Source: Methylobacterium sp. CB376 (GTDB lineage: Bacteria > Pseudomonadota > Alphaproteobacteria > Rhizobiales > Beijerinckiaceae). From it: 64,000 nucleotides of DNA. The stretch is from contig NZ_CP121648.1 in the NCBI RefSeq assembly GCF_029714205.1, forward strand, positions 6,726,001 through 6,790,000, written 5' to 3'. Each line of letters begins with the position of its first letter. The stretch's first letter is position 1. The notes under the pieces are model-generated. The model was not told where the DNA came from, made no database searches, and saw only the letters and a list, made by a program, of their open reading frames with translations. A program made the translations under genes and the position numbers. Below are positions 1-9,212 of this stretch, piece after piece.

Positions 1-42
1 AAGGTGGCGTGATCCTGGGCTTTCCCGCTGGCCGGGAGGCGC

Positions 43-354
43 ATGGGAATCGTGGGCGGAATCTGGGCGCTTGCGGAGGGAGTTGCGGCGGAGTTCAAGG
101 ACCTGCTTTACTGGCAGTGCAAGGCGCCGCGCGACAACTTCGCCCCGATGATCGCCACCATGCTCCAGGTGCGCAGCTCTAAACTAGTGGATCTGGCCGC
201 CCAGCCGCGCGAGATGTACCGGACCGACATGCGCGACGGTGGATCCGCGCCTCCTGGGCAGCGCGCGGAGCGACCCCGACGCCGTGATGGCGCCCCGCGC
301 CGCCGCGGTGCCGAAGCCCGCCGCCGACCGGCAGGGCATCGCGCCGCTCCTTGA
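43..354 (+). CDS. Weak open frame, possible gene fragment
   Basis: The first 60 or so codons have coding-like composition (G/C at third positions, balanced residues). The frame then becomes Arg/Pro/Ala-rich, as non-coding high-GC DNA does. A GGGAGG sits only about 3 bases before the ATG, too close for a good ribosome binding site. I recognise no family. It may be the remains of a gene cut by the mobile-element activity seen just downstream. It could equally be a chance frame. Confidence 0.2.
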   Translation: MGIVGGIWALAEGVAAEFKDLLYWQCKAPRDNFAPMIATMLQVRSSKLVDLAAQPREMYRTDMRDGGSAPPGQRAERPRRRDGAPRRRGAEARRRPAGHRAAP

Positions 355-629
355 TCCAAGGTGCCGGAGCGCCGTCGGGAGCCGATGCTGGCGCTCCGGT
401 ACGGCAAGCGCGCCCTGCCGGGCGCATGGCGGGTCGAGACGACGCGGAGGGCCGGTCGGCTCCGCAACGCAAGGGGACCTGCTCGCGGCCGTCGCGCCCT
501 GGTTGCCGGCGCGTGCCAAGGGCCGCCCGATGGCCGGCGGCCTCCCCGGTACGGCCGAGCTGGTCTCGCTGTGATGGGACCGCGGCTTAGGACGACCGTC
601 CGCGGCCCGAGGGCGCGAGGGGTCGAGGG

Positions 630-776
630 TGGTTTGTGGGCATGAACGGCGCGATCACCGTCCACTGCTCGTCCGAGAGCGAGAACAGGTCCGCCACCGC
701 CGCCTGCATGCGGCAAGCGGCGGCCCTGAATCACAAAACCACAGACCCTGCAACACCTTGGTGCGATTCAGACCCT
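630..776 (-). mobile_element. 5' fragment of an IS5-family element
   Basis: Read on the minus strand, this stretch starts with the same terminal sequence (AGGGTCTGAATCG) and the same transposase N-terminus (ADLF-LSDEQW--IAPFMPTN) as the longer IS5 copies at 10882-11768 and 33013-33853. Homology stops right after the MPTN motif, so only about 147 bp of the left end remain. Nothing beyond it resembles the DDE domain, so it cannot encode a transposase. Confidence 0.7.
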
Positions 777-843
777 GGCGCGGCGCGCTTAGCCATCCTC
801 GAACAGGCCACAAAAGGAAAACCCTGATGCCGAAGCGCTCTGA

Positions 844-876
844 TACGGGACCCGCTTGATCAAAGCGGGTCCCGTA
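844..876. terminator. Perfect 14-bp hairpin
   Basis: Arms at 844-857 and 863-876 are perfectly complementary (left arm TACGGGACCCGCTT) around a 5-base loop. There is no T-run on either side, so it is not a textbook intrinsic terminator. Similar GGGATCC/GGGACCC-type hairpins lie at 35940-35976 and 37096-37122, which suggests a shared family of intergenic palindromes. Confidence 0.5.
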
Positions 877-879
877 GCA

Positions 880-966
880 CAAGCCTGCGCGGCGCCTGAG
901 CGACGCCGACATCCGCATGGCCGAAATCGGAGATGGCGAAGCGCTCAATCGGATGTCGTATGAGGT
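880..966 (+). repeat. Dispersed intergenic repeat family 1, copy A
   Basis: This shares a core of about 80 bp with copies at 14221-14380 (two units), 33930-34018, 36999-37084 and 57928-57972. Recognisable blocks are GCGCGGCGCCTGAGCGA, GCCGACATCCGCATGGCCGA, and a small palindrome, GATGGC-GAA-GC(C)ATC, followed by CGGATG. All copies lie outside the genes I call. Confidence 0.75.
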
Positions 967-1066
967 GCACACCGGCTTCGCCGTCCCTCACGGATGAAAC
1001 CTGAGCGTGCATGCGATCAGAGCTTTTCACGCCAGCATAGCAAGTTTCTATTGAGAGAGTGCTCCG

Positions 1067-1858
1067 CTACCGCACGGCATCGGCCCCGAGCGGCTCCATC
1101 CCGCTCGCCCGCACCGCCGCGGCGGCCTCCGGACCGGCGAGGAAGCGGATCAGCGCCCGCGCAGGCTCCGGCTCGCGGCTGCCCGCAACGACGCCTGCCG
1201 AGAACAGCGTGTAGAGCTGCACCTCCTCCGGCAACAGGCCGACGATCTGGATTCCCGGCACGGGCTTCAGCTCGCTGAGCTGCTGGAAGCCAACCTCCGC
1301 CTCGCCGCGGGCCACCACTGCGCCCACCGGCTCGGCCGGGATCATCCGCGCCTTGTCCTTGACCTGCTCGGCGATGCCGAGGCGCTTGAACAGGTCCCGC
1401 TCGATGTACACGCCGCTCGCGCTGTCCGAGTAGGCGATCGACGTTGCCGCGAGCAGGGTCCGGCGCAGGCCCTCGACGCTGCTGATGTCGGGCATCGGCG
1501 CGCCCGCGCGCACCGCGAGCGCGATGCCGGAGCGCGCGAGCGCGGTGCGGCTGTTGGCGCTCACCTTGCCCTGCCTGATGAGGTCGTCGAGGGCGTAGCC
1601 GACCACGATCACGACGTCGATCGGCTCGCCCCGCGCGAGCCGGGCCGGCACCGCCTGCGGGGTCTGGCCCATCGAGGGTCCCCACTCGGCCACGAGCCTG
1701 TGGCCCGTACGGCGCTCGAACTCGGGGGCAAGTGCCCGGTAGGCTGCCGCGAAGCCGCCGGAGCTGACGACGCGCACCTCGGCGGCCAGGGCCGCTCCTG
1801 CGAGGAGAAGCGGGAGGACCAGGCCGAGGCCGCGGAACAGGAATTTGGAACGGATCAC
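1067..1858 (-). CDS. ModA-like periplasmic substrate-binding protein
   Basis: The 263-residue protein has an N-terminal signal peptide (hydrophobic core about residues 8-24, cleavage near ALAA-EV). The body fits the molybdate-binding (ModA/type 2 periplasmic binding) fold, with VRVVSSGGF at the mature N-terminus and a [13 protein letters not shown] segment mid-protein. No ModB or ModC lies next to it. Its GTG start overlaps the TGA of the upstream symporter (GTGA), implying translational coupling. It may therefore bind an organic anion, or act as an orphan sensor-type binding protein, rather than import molybdate. Ligand is not determinable from sequence alone. Confidence 0.8.
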   Translation of the reverse strand: MIRSKFLFRGLGLVLPLLLAGAALAAEVRVVSSGGFAAAYRALAPEFERRTGHRLVAEWGPSMGQTPQAVPARLARGEPIDVVIVVGYALDDLIRQGKVSANSRTALARSGIALAVRAGAPMPDISSVEGLRRTLLAATSIAYSDSASGVYIERDLFKRLGIAEQVKDKARMIPAEPVGAVVARGEAEVGFQQLSELKPVPGIQIVGLLPEEVQLYTLFSAGVVAGSREPEPARALIRFLAGPEAAAAVRASGMEPLGADAVR

Positions 1859-3288
1859 GAGTCTTCTCCATCAGGGCAGAGGTCGGGCCACCCGCAGCGC
1901 CCGGAGAACGGGGCGGTCGCGCTCGCGGCCGGCGCGCGTGCTGAGCTGCGCCGGTCGCGAGCGGTCAGCGGGAGGTCAGGCCATCGCAGCGTCCCGGGCG
2001 AGCCCCCCTTCGCGTGGCTCCGCTCCCGGTAGATGAGCAGCGTCGCGACGAGGCCGCAGGCGCCCGCGAAGGCCAGCCAGAAGGCCGGGGCGGCACGGTT
2101 CCCGGTCACCTCGATCAGCCAGGTCGAGACCAGTGGGGTGAAGCCGCCGAACAGCGCGGTGGCGAGCGAGTAGGCGAGCGAGAAGCCGGCCGTGCGCACG
2201 CTCGCCGGCACGATCTCGGTCAGCGCCACCACCATCGCGCCGTTGTAGCTCCCGTACAGGAAGGACAGCCACAGGAGCACGATCAGCATGTTGGTGAAGG
2301 AGGTGTTGGCGACGAGCCACGCCAGCGCCGGGTAGGCGGTGAGTAGCGTCAGGGCCGAGAACACCAGCAGGATGGGCTTGCGGCCGACCCGGTCCGAGAG
2401 CGCGCCCATCACCGGCAGCCAGAAGAAGTTCGACACCGCGACGCAGAAGGTGACGAGGAGGCTGTCCTCCGCCGACAGCTTCAGCACGCTCTTGCCGAAG
2501 GTCGGGGTGTAGACCGTGATCGTGTAGAACGAGACCGTGGTCATCACCACGAGCAGCATGCCGAGCAGCACGATCTGCCAGTTGCGGCCGAGCGAGGCGA
2601 AGATCTCACGGGCCGTGGGACGATGCTTGCGGTGCAGGAACTCCTCCGTCTCCTCCAGCGAGCGGCGGATGTAGAACAGGAACGGCACGATCAGGCAGCC
2701 GATGACGAAGGGGATGCGCCAGCCCCAGGAGCCCAAGGCCTCCGGCGTGAGCGCCTGGCTCAGGACGTAGCCGATCAGCGCGGAGACCATGATGGCGACC
2801 TGCTGGCTGCCCGACTGCCAGGAGACGTAGAAGCCCTTCTTGCCGGGGGTCGCCATCTCGGCGAGGTAGACCGACACGCCGCCGAGTTCGACGCCCGCCG
2901 AGAAGCCCTGCAGCAGCCGGCCGATCAGCACCAGGAACGGGGCGAGGAGCCCGATGGTCGCGTAGGAGGGCACGAAGGCGATCAGGATCGTGCCCATCGC
3001 CATGATGCCGAGGGTGACGATGAGGCCCTGCCGGCGCCCGACCTGGTCGACGTAGGCGCCGAGGAAGATGGCGCCGAGGGGCCGCATCAGGAAGCCCGCC
3101 CCGAAGGTCACGAAGGTGAGCATCAACGAGGCATACTCGTTGCCGGTCGGGAAGAACGCCTTGGAGATGTAGGTGGCGTAGAACCCGAACAGGAAGAAGT
3201 CGAACATCTCTAGAAAATTGCCGCTCGTGACGCGCAGCACGGTGGCGATCTTGGATCGTGAGCGATCCTCGGGGGCGAAATGCGCCAT
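1855..3288 (-). CDS. MFS metabolite:H+ symporter, citrate/tricarballylate type
   Basis: A 477-residue, 12-helix major facilitator of the MHS (citrate-proton symporter) group. Visible features are the N-terminal [16 protein letters not shown] helix, the loop motif between helices 2 and 3 ([12 protein letters not shown]) and its repeat after helix 8 ([11 protein letters not shown]). The start is supported by GGGAGGATATC-ATG. The protein runs about 45 residues past the usual family end into an Arg/Ser/Pro-rich tail and stops in a GTGA overlap with the ModA-like gene. Its position downstream of ATP-citrate lyase-like genes fits uptake of citrate or a related carboxylate (inference). Confidence 0.85.
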   Translation of the reverse strand: MAHFAPEDRSRSKIATVLRVTSGNFLEMFDFFLFGFYATYISKAFFPTGNEYASLMLTFVTFGAGFLMRPLGAIFLGAYVDQVGRRQGLIVTLGIMAMGTILIAFVPSYATIGLLAPFLVLIGRLLQGFSAGVELGGVSVYLAEMATPGKKGFYVSWQSGSQQVAIMVSALIGYVLSQALTPEALGSWGWRIPFVIGCLIVPFLFYIRRSLEETEEFLHRKHRPTAREIFASLGRNWQIVLLGMLLVVMTTVSFYTITVYTPTFGKSVLKLSAEDSLLVTFCVAVSNFFWLPVMGALSDRVGRKPILLVFSALTLLTAYPALAWLVANTSFTNMLIVLLWLSFLYGSYNGAMVVALTEIVPASVRTAGFSLAYSLATALFGGFTPLVSTWLIEVTGNRAAPAFWLAFAGACGLVATLLIYRERSHAKGGSPGTLRWPDLPLTARDRRSSARAPAASATAPFSGRCGWPDLCPDGEDS

Positions 3289-3480
3289 GATATCCTCCCA
3301 GGGGCTTTGTGATGGTGGTGCCAGGGTGGCCCGCCGCCGGAGCGGACGGGCTGCGGGGTCGGGTTCCGCCGGACGGCGGCCCGCGCCGGAGGCCGCGATG
3401 CGGCCTCCGTCCGATGCGCGGGGAGCGAGGCGTCGGTCCGGGCTGCGGACGGCTCGCCGTCGTGTCAGGAGCGGGACCCG

Positions 3481-3508
3481 CGCGAAGGCCGTCGCGCGGG
3501 CCTTCGCG
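3481..3508 (-). terminator. Hairpin after the citrate-lyase-like operon
   Basis: Ten-base perfect arms (CGCGAAGGCC at 3481-3490, complement at 3499-3508) enclose an 8-base loop. It sits 3 bases beyond the stop of the minus-strand lyase-like gene and about 190 bp before the symporter start. There is no clear U-tract. It probably ends or attenuates transcription between the two units. Confidence 0.5.
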
Positions 3509-3511
3509 TGA

Positions 3512-6217
3512 TCAGGCCACGAAGCGGCACTGCGAGGCGGGCGTGCGCGTGTCCATGTTGCGGCCGCGGTTCGTGTGATCGTCCACCTCCGCCGCGCAGC
3601 CGAGCATGCGGGCGAACAGGAAGATCGTGAACGCCGCCGTCTCGAGTGCGGCGCCAGAGAAGTCGCCGTCCTGGTAGGGCCGCCACAGCATCTTCAGGAG
3701 CAGCGCCGCGATCACCGCGTCGATGTTCACGCAGTAGACGGTGCGCGACACGCCCGCCTCGTGAAGGGCCCGCACCAGGGCGCGGTAGTAGGCGTGGAAG
3801 GCGTTGGTGTCGCCGCGCGCCGCGAGCAGGTCGTGGATCCAGACCTCGCGCGGGTCGTGGTTCACGGCCTTGTCCTTGAAGACCGGGTGGTTGACGCCCG
3901 GGATCTTCTGGATGTCGAGGCTGCCCGCGCTCTTCCGGTCAGTCTTGTAGCGGGCGTACTCCGCGGCGGTGCGGTCGGCGAGCGCCTCGAGGTCGACGTC
4001 GTGGTCCGGGTCGCCCGGGTCGGCGAGGCCCGCGTCGCGGAACTGCTCGATCAGGAAGGCGATGCCCTCGTAGCCGTTGCCGCCGTGGGCGTAGCCCGCA
4101 TGGCTCAGGAACCCGATCACCGCCTTGTTGAGTTGCACCCGCTCCGGGCTCTCCGGCCCGTCGGCCGAGACCGCGCCCTTGCAGCCTTGCGCCGAGATCG
4201 TGCCCGGACCGTTCGACAGGAGGAGCCCGATCAGGGTCTCGAAGACGAACACGTCGCCGGCTGCGCCCTCCCGGCCGAGGAGCGCGAGGCAGCCGATCTC
4301 GCCGAGGGTACGGCGCCCGAGGAGGTCGACGTTCGGCACGCCGCAGAAGCTGTCCGCTTCGTGCCCCTCCGCCGGGACCGCCGCGCCCAGCAGCACGCCG
4401 AAGAGCTGCAGCCACCAGGGCAGGCTCTCGGCCGTGAGGCGCGAGATGCGCTTGCGCATCAGCGGCCCCCAGGCGAGCGTGGTGGCGACCGTGGCCAGCA
4501 CCGCGTCCCGCGTCGGGTGGCCGCCGAGGCCGCGCAGGTAGCGCAGGAACACCGAGCGGGCGCCGCGGGCCTGGAGGGCGTCGAGGAGCGCCTGCGCCCG
4601 CGGATCGGGCTTCGGGCCGACGAGGAGAGCGGCGAGATCCGGATCCGCCGCCACGCGACCGAGGTCGAAACTCTCGTCGAGGGCGCTCGGCAGCCCCGCC
4701 TCCACGAAGCGGTCGGTGAGGAGCCGGCAGATCCGCCGCGCCGTCTCGGCGCGGCGCGGGCCGACGAGGCTCGCGGCGGCGGCGAGCACCACGTTCGGCG
4801 CGTTGCCGGCCTCGCGGGCGGCCTCAGCGGCCGCGAGTTCCGGCCGCCCGTGCAGGTTCACCTCGGCGGCCACCGCGGCGTTGATCAGGGCACGGTCGTT
4901 GTCGCCCGCGGCCTCGCGCAGGAGGGCGAGGGCGAGGTTCGCCTCCATCGGCAGGCGCGCCGCCTCCAGCATCGAGACGCCGTGCAGGCTGGTGACCTGC
5001 GTCTTCGGGTCCATCTGCGAGGCGCCCGAGACGTCCTTCATGGTCTGGCGCGGCAGCACGATGCCGATCTGGCGGTTGAGCCGCGCGATCTGCTCGCCGT
5101 AGGGCATCGCCGCCGCGACCACCGGCAGGTCGAGCCCGGCCGGCAGGGTCAGGCCGGCATTCGAGCCGAACCAGGGCTTGAGGGCGAGGCTGCTCTCGGG
5201 CGCGAAGTCGGGCCGCGCCCCGTTCTCGCGCATCACCGCGGTGAGCGCCGCCGGGATGTGGGCGATGTTCGTGACCACCGCGCCCTTGGCCGAGACGACC
5301 GGGTTGTCGGGCGTGAACACCTCGTCCACCCCGAACTTCTCCATGAACCAGCGCTCCTTGGCGGCGGCATCGTCGTCGCCGCCCGCCATGGCGCCCGCGT
5401 GACCCACCGCCCGGGAGAGCCGGCTCTTCCAGCGCCCGACCACGCAGGCGACGACCGGCTTGGTGAAGTGCGCGTCGAGTTCGTAGTAGCCGCCCGGCTC
5501 CACGTAGAGCACCGCCGCCTTGCTGCGCGCGTCGTTGGCGAGCGCGAAGGCGAATTCCGGCGCCGCGTACTGGATGTAGACGTCCTTGCCGCTGGAGATG
5601 AGCGTGGTGGTGCCCCAGCCGCTCATGCGCAGGTAGGTGGCGATCGTCGTGGTGAAGTTGCCGGAATTCGAGAAGATCGCCACCGAGCCGGCCTTGAGCG
5701 CCTCGCCCGGGCTGTCGCCGCCGAGCGCGCCGCCGATGCGGACCTGATGGTAGGCGTCGGCGACCCCGAGGCTGTTGCCGCCGAAGATGTCGACGCCGTT
5801 CTGCTGGCCGAGGGCCCGGATCTCGCGGCTGTCGTGGACCGAGAGCTTCTCGGTGACGATGAAGATCTTGCGCAGGTCCGGGTTGACCCGGATCAGCTCG
5901 GCGACGCCGTCGCGGGCGCCGGACGGCGGCAGGTAGACGACGCCGCAATTGAAGCGGTGCCCGGCCTCCAGCCCCTCGCGGACGTTGTTGTAGACTGGGA
6001 TCTCGCCGAGCGGGGTCTCGAGAACCTGCCCGCGGCGGCCGGGCGAGGTGCCGAACACCACGTTGCCGCCCGAATAGGCGTGGCCGACGGGCGTCACGTC
6101 GCTCGACTCACCCCCGAGGATGTTGAGCACGCAGACCCGGTCCTGGCGCGTGGCGACCTAATCGAGCGAAGAGATGCCGACGTGGTACTTGAAGCTGCCG
6201 ATGCCGTGCTTGTGCAT
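3512..6217 (-). pseudogene. ATP-citrate lyase-like large subunit with in-frame TAG
   Basis: About 900 residues covering a succinyl-CoA-synthetase-like CoA-binding and ligase region (phosphohistidine motif GHAGAMAGG) followed by a citrate-synthase-like domain (GYAHGGNGYEG, PGVNHPVFKDKAVNHDP). This is the ATP-citrate lyase or citryl-CoA synthetase plus lyase arrangement: ATP, CoA and citrate to acetyl-CoA and oxaloacetate. The best start is the ATG at 6215-6217 behind GGGAGGA, 16 bp after the partner gene. Codon 20 of that frame (6158-6160) is TAG, inside clearly conserved N-terminal sequence (GIGSFKYHVGISSLD then VATRQDRVCVLNILGG). A rescue start is the GTG at 6130, which would drop 29 residues. 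Pseudogene, suppressor readthrough, or base-call error are the options. Confidence 0.8.
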
Positions 6218-6232
6218 GTCGTCCTCCCTCGC

Positions 6233-7245
6233 TTACTCGGCCGCGTGACGCAGCGGCTCGCCGAGACCGATGGCGCGCGCCACCGCCTCGCGCCCGCCCT
6301 GGCGCATCCACTGGTCGGCCTTGCGGGCGTAGGCGACGACCTCGCTCATGTCGGAATCGAACCCGAACAGCCGGTAGGGCAGGCCCAGCGCCTCGGCCGT
6401 GTCGCGCAATGCCCCCATCCCGCGCACCAGGTTCGGGCCGCCGCGGCCGGCGACGATGTACAGCGGCGTCGGCCCGTGCCGGCCGACATGCTCGCGCAGC
6501 GCGTCCGCCATCGCCCGGAAAGTCTCGAAGATGTCGGTGTTGTTCGACTTGCCCGGCAGGCCGAGGCGCTGCCAGCGCGGGTCGTCGCGGTCGAAGCCGC
6601 ACTTGAAGTCGCAGGCGACGGGGGTGAGGCGGCCGCTGCGGTCGGGGCGCATGCGGATCGGGTTCAACTCGACCGTGGTCATGCCGAAGCCGTGGTAGAG
6701 TTCCCAGAGCTTCGGCAGCTGCTGCACCAGCGGCGAGATCAGGGCCTTCGGGGCGTTCAGTTCCGAGAGGGCGTTCGCCACCACGAAGGCCTTGAGGCCG
6801 GTGAGCGGGTCGAAGGGAACCTGCGCCACCTCGCTCTTGTCGAGTTCCTCGATGTCGACGCCGCCGCGGTGGGTCAGCGTCATGGTCGGGGCGCGGTAGC
6901 GCGTGCTGTCGGAGATCGAGAAGTAGACCTCGTGCTCGGCCGGCACCGCGCCCTCGAAGGTGACGCCGTTGGCCTTGGCCACCGCGTGGCCGTGGCGGTG
7001 CTCCGAGAAGTAGAGCCGCTCCTTCTCGCGCAGCGCCGTCCTCAGGTCCGAGGCGCGGCCGACGAGCCCGCCTTGCCCTTCTTGCCGACGCCGCCCTTGA
7101 AGACCGGCTTGATGAAGATCGAACCGTGGCGGTCGATCAGCCCCTTGATCTCTTCCTCGCTCGCGTCCGGGCCGAGCACCTCGGACGTGGGAAAGCCGGC
7201 GAACTGCAGGAGCTTCGCGCCGTGCAAGATGCCCGTGACTTGCAT
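6233..7245 (-). pseudogene. ATP-citrate lyase-like ATP-grasp subunit, frameshifted
   Basis: The ATP-grasp and citrate-binding partner of the neighbouring lyase-like gene. It starts at the ATG at 7245 behind AGGAGGG, with LHGAKLLQFAGFPTSEV and the ATP-grasp lysine segment FIKPVFKGGVGKKGKAG. Just after GKAG, near 7063-7067, the frame shifts. Adding one G to the minus-strand GGG restores LVGRASDLRTAL and continues into the C-terminal frame ending at 6233, with VELNPIRM and the citrate-binding-domain pattern GGPNLVRGMGALRDTA. The reconstructed protein would be about 337 residues. With the TAG in the large subunit, both halves of this enzyme look damaged. Confidence 0.8.
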
Positions 7246-7345
7246 CCGTTCCCTCCTGAATGTGTTTGGAGGGATCTTCGAGATGGAACCTGTCACAAAT
7301 CTGTCGCGGCGCGAATTTCTGCGAGGTGGCCGGGAAAGCTTCGTC

Positions 7346-8410
7346 CTATCGTCCCTCGATGACCCGCCGCCACTGCTTCAGCGTCCGGCTGCGCTTGATC
7401 TGGTCGAGGGCGGTGAGGAGTTCGGGCCCGACCACGATCGGCTGGGGGGCGGCCGCGACGGGGTCGTCGGGCTGGCGCGCGTCGGCGCGCGCGGGCGTCA
7501 CCGAGCGGGCCGCGAGCCGCGCCTGCCCCTCCCATGAGAGCATGTAGTCGAGGAAGAGCCGGGCTGCCGCCTTGTGCTGGGCCGCCTTGGGAATGAAGGC
7601 GATGCGCGAGGTGATCAGCGTGTAGTCGGCGGGAAGCACGACGCCGAGCCTCGGGTCCTGCTTGGCCCGCTCCAGGGCGTAGGCGCCGAAGACATCGAAG
7701 GCCAGCAGCGCCTCGCCGGCGACGACGCGGTCGAGCATGTGCGTCGTGGTGGTGTAGAGCTTCGCCCCGACCTGCCCGAGGGCGCGCACGAGGTCCCAGG
7801 TCCGCGGCGTCACCGCGAGGTTCTGCGTGAGGAACAGGAAGCCGACGCCGCTGCGCTCCGGGTCGTAGGTGGCGACCTTGCCGTGCCACGCCTCCGGGTC
7901 CTGCGTCAGGCTGCGGACGAGGTCGGCGTGGCTGCGCGGCACACGCTCGTCGGGAAGCAGGCTGCGGTTGTAGGCGATCGCGACCGGCTCGGCGGTGACG
8001 CCGTAGGCCTCGTAGCGCCACACTGCCCAGGCAGGCAGCCCCTCCGCCTCCCGGGAGACGTACCGCTCGGCAAAGCCGTCATTCACGAGCTTGACCTGGA
8101 GGTCCATGGCCGAGCTCCAGAGGATGTCGGCCGTACCGCCTCCCGCCCCGGCCTCGGCGAGAAACTCCTCGTAGAGCTTCGACGAGTTCAGCTTGGCGTA
8201 GGAGACCGAGACGCCCGGGTAGCTCTGCCGGAACCCCTCCAGCAGCGCGGAGGCCTCCGCCTCGTCGGTCGTCGCGCGGATGACCAATGCGCCCTCCCGC
8301 ACGGCCTCCGCGACGTCCTGGCGCCGCACGTCGACGGGCGCGTCGACCTGGGCCCGGGCGGAGGCGAGCAGGACGCCGAAGGCGATCAATCCGGCCGCGA
8401 GGATGCGCAC
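7346..8410 (-). CDS. Family-1 extracellular solute-binding protein (PgtC/FutA-like)
   Basis: A 354-residue secreted protein with a signal peptide (LLASARAQ). The body is a type 2 periplasmic binding protein of the iron/phosphoglycerate-type family: VIRATTDEAEASALLEGF, DILWSSAMDLQ, AIAYNRSLLP, and a C-terminal FIPKAAQHKAAARLFLDYMLS helix. No permease or ATPase is adjacent. It is divergent from a response regulator and sensor kinase, the arrangement of TctC/PgtC-type proteins that present a ligand to their sensor. The likely role is periplasmic sensing or capture of a carboxylate or phosphorylated carboxylate (inference). A fragment of a paralogue lies at 21340-21622. Confidence 0.85.
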   Translation of the reverse strand: MRILAAGLIAFGVLLASARAQVDAPVDVRRQDVAEAVREGALVIRATTDEAEASALLEGFRQSYPGVSVSYAKLNSSKLYEEFLAEAGAGGGTADILWSSAMDLQVKLVNDGFAERYVSREAEGLPAWAVWRYEAYGVTAEPVAIAYNRSLLPDERVPRSHADLVRSLTQDPEAWHGKVATYDPERSGVGFLFLTQNLAVTPRTWDLVRALGQVGAKLYTTTTHMLDRVVAGEALLAFDVFGAYALERAKQDPRLGVVLPADYTLITSRIAFIPKAAQHKAAARLFLDYMLSWEGQARLAARSVTPARADARQPDDPVAAAPQPIVVGPELLTALDQIKRSRTLKQWRRVIEGR

Positions 8411-8546
8411 GTTCCCTCCCCACCCACCGCTTTTCGGTTGCCTGCGGTGCTCACAGTCGCGAGGATCGAGGCTACAGGCTCGCGCCGCGATGCCAAGCCG
8501 CCGCAGCGCGGATGCGCGGAGGCTGGTACCGAGGGAGGGCGGGCGG

Positions 8547-9212
8547 ATGCGGGTGCTCGTCGTGGAGGACGACGCGGCTCTGGCGCGGGGGCTCGTGGCG
8601 TCGCTCCGGCTCGCCGGACTCGCGGCAGACCACGAAGCGGACGGCGAGGACGCGGCGCGGCTCGCCCTCTCGGAGCCCTACAGCCTGATCGTGCTCGACA
8701 TCGGCCTTCCGGGCCTCTCCGGCTTCGAGGTGCTGCGGCGCATTCGAGCAGCAGGGAGTACCGTGCCGGTGCTGATCCTGACCGCGCGCGACGCGGTGGC
8801 GGACCGGGTGCGGGGGCTCGATCTCGGGGCGGACGACTACCTGCTCAAGCCTTTCGCCCCCGCCGAGTTCGAGGCGCGGGTGCGCGCCCAGATCCGGCGC
8901 GGTCAGGGCCAGCCCAACCCCGTCCTGCGCTGCGGGACGCTCGCCCTCGACCGCTCGACCGGGGCGGTGACGCTCGACGGCGAACCCCTTGCGCTCCGGC
9001 GCCGGGAACGCGCGGTGCTCACCGTGCTGATGGCCAAGGCCGGGCAGGTGGTGCCGAAGGAGCGGCTGAACAACGAGGTGTTCGGGTTCGACGACGAGGT
9101 GGCGCCGAACGCCCTCGAACTCTACATCGCGCGCCTGCGCAAGAAGCTGCAGCCGAAGGGACCGGAGATCCGCACGATCCGCGGTCTCGGCTATCTCCTC
9201 GACGCCGGATGA
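8547..9212 (+). CDS. OmpR-family response regulator (TctD-like)
   Basis: A 221-residue regulator. The receiver domain (about 1-115) has the acidic pair VVEDDA, phospho-acceptor Asp in LIVLDIGLPG, switch Thr in LILTARD and Lys in LLKPF. A winged-helix DNA-binding domain (about 125-218) ends in RTIRGLGYLL. The start is the ATG after GAGGGAGGGCGG. Its stop overlaps the sensor kinase start (ATGA), so the two are translationally coupled. It is divergent from the solute-binding protein gene and probably controls it. Confidence 0.95.
   Translation: MRVLVVEDDAALARGLVASLRLAGLAADHEADGEDAARLALSEPYSLIVLDIGLPGLSGFEVLRRIRAAGSTVPVLILTARDAVADRVRGLDLGADDYLLKPFAPAEFEARVRAQIRRGQGQPNPVLRCGTLALDRSTGAVTLDGEPLALRRRERAVLTVLMAKAGQVVPKERLNNEVFGFDDEVAPNALELYIARLRKKLQPKGPEIRTIRGLGYLLDAG

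Noticed and set aside
177..198. CTCTAAACTAGTGGATC resembles a plasmid polylinker (XbaI-SpeI-BamHI region), raising vector contamination.
   Set aside because: It differs by a missing base and the sequence on both sides does not continue as polylinker. The surrounding frame reads naturally as protein. Most likely chance.
3575..7537. A 1320-codon open frame on the plus strand.
   Set aside because: It is the antisense shadow of the ACL-like genes: composition is Arg/Ala/Val-rich without domains, and the minus strand has clear conserved motifs.
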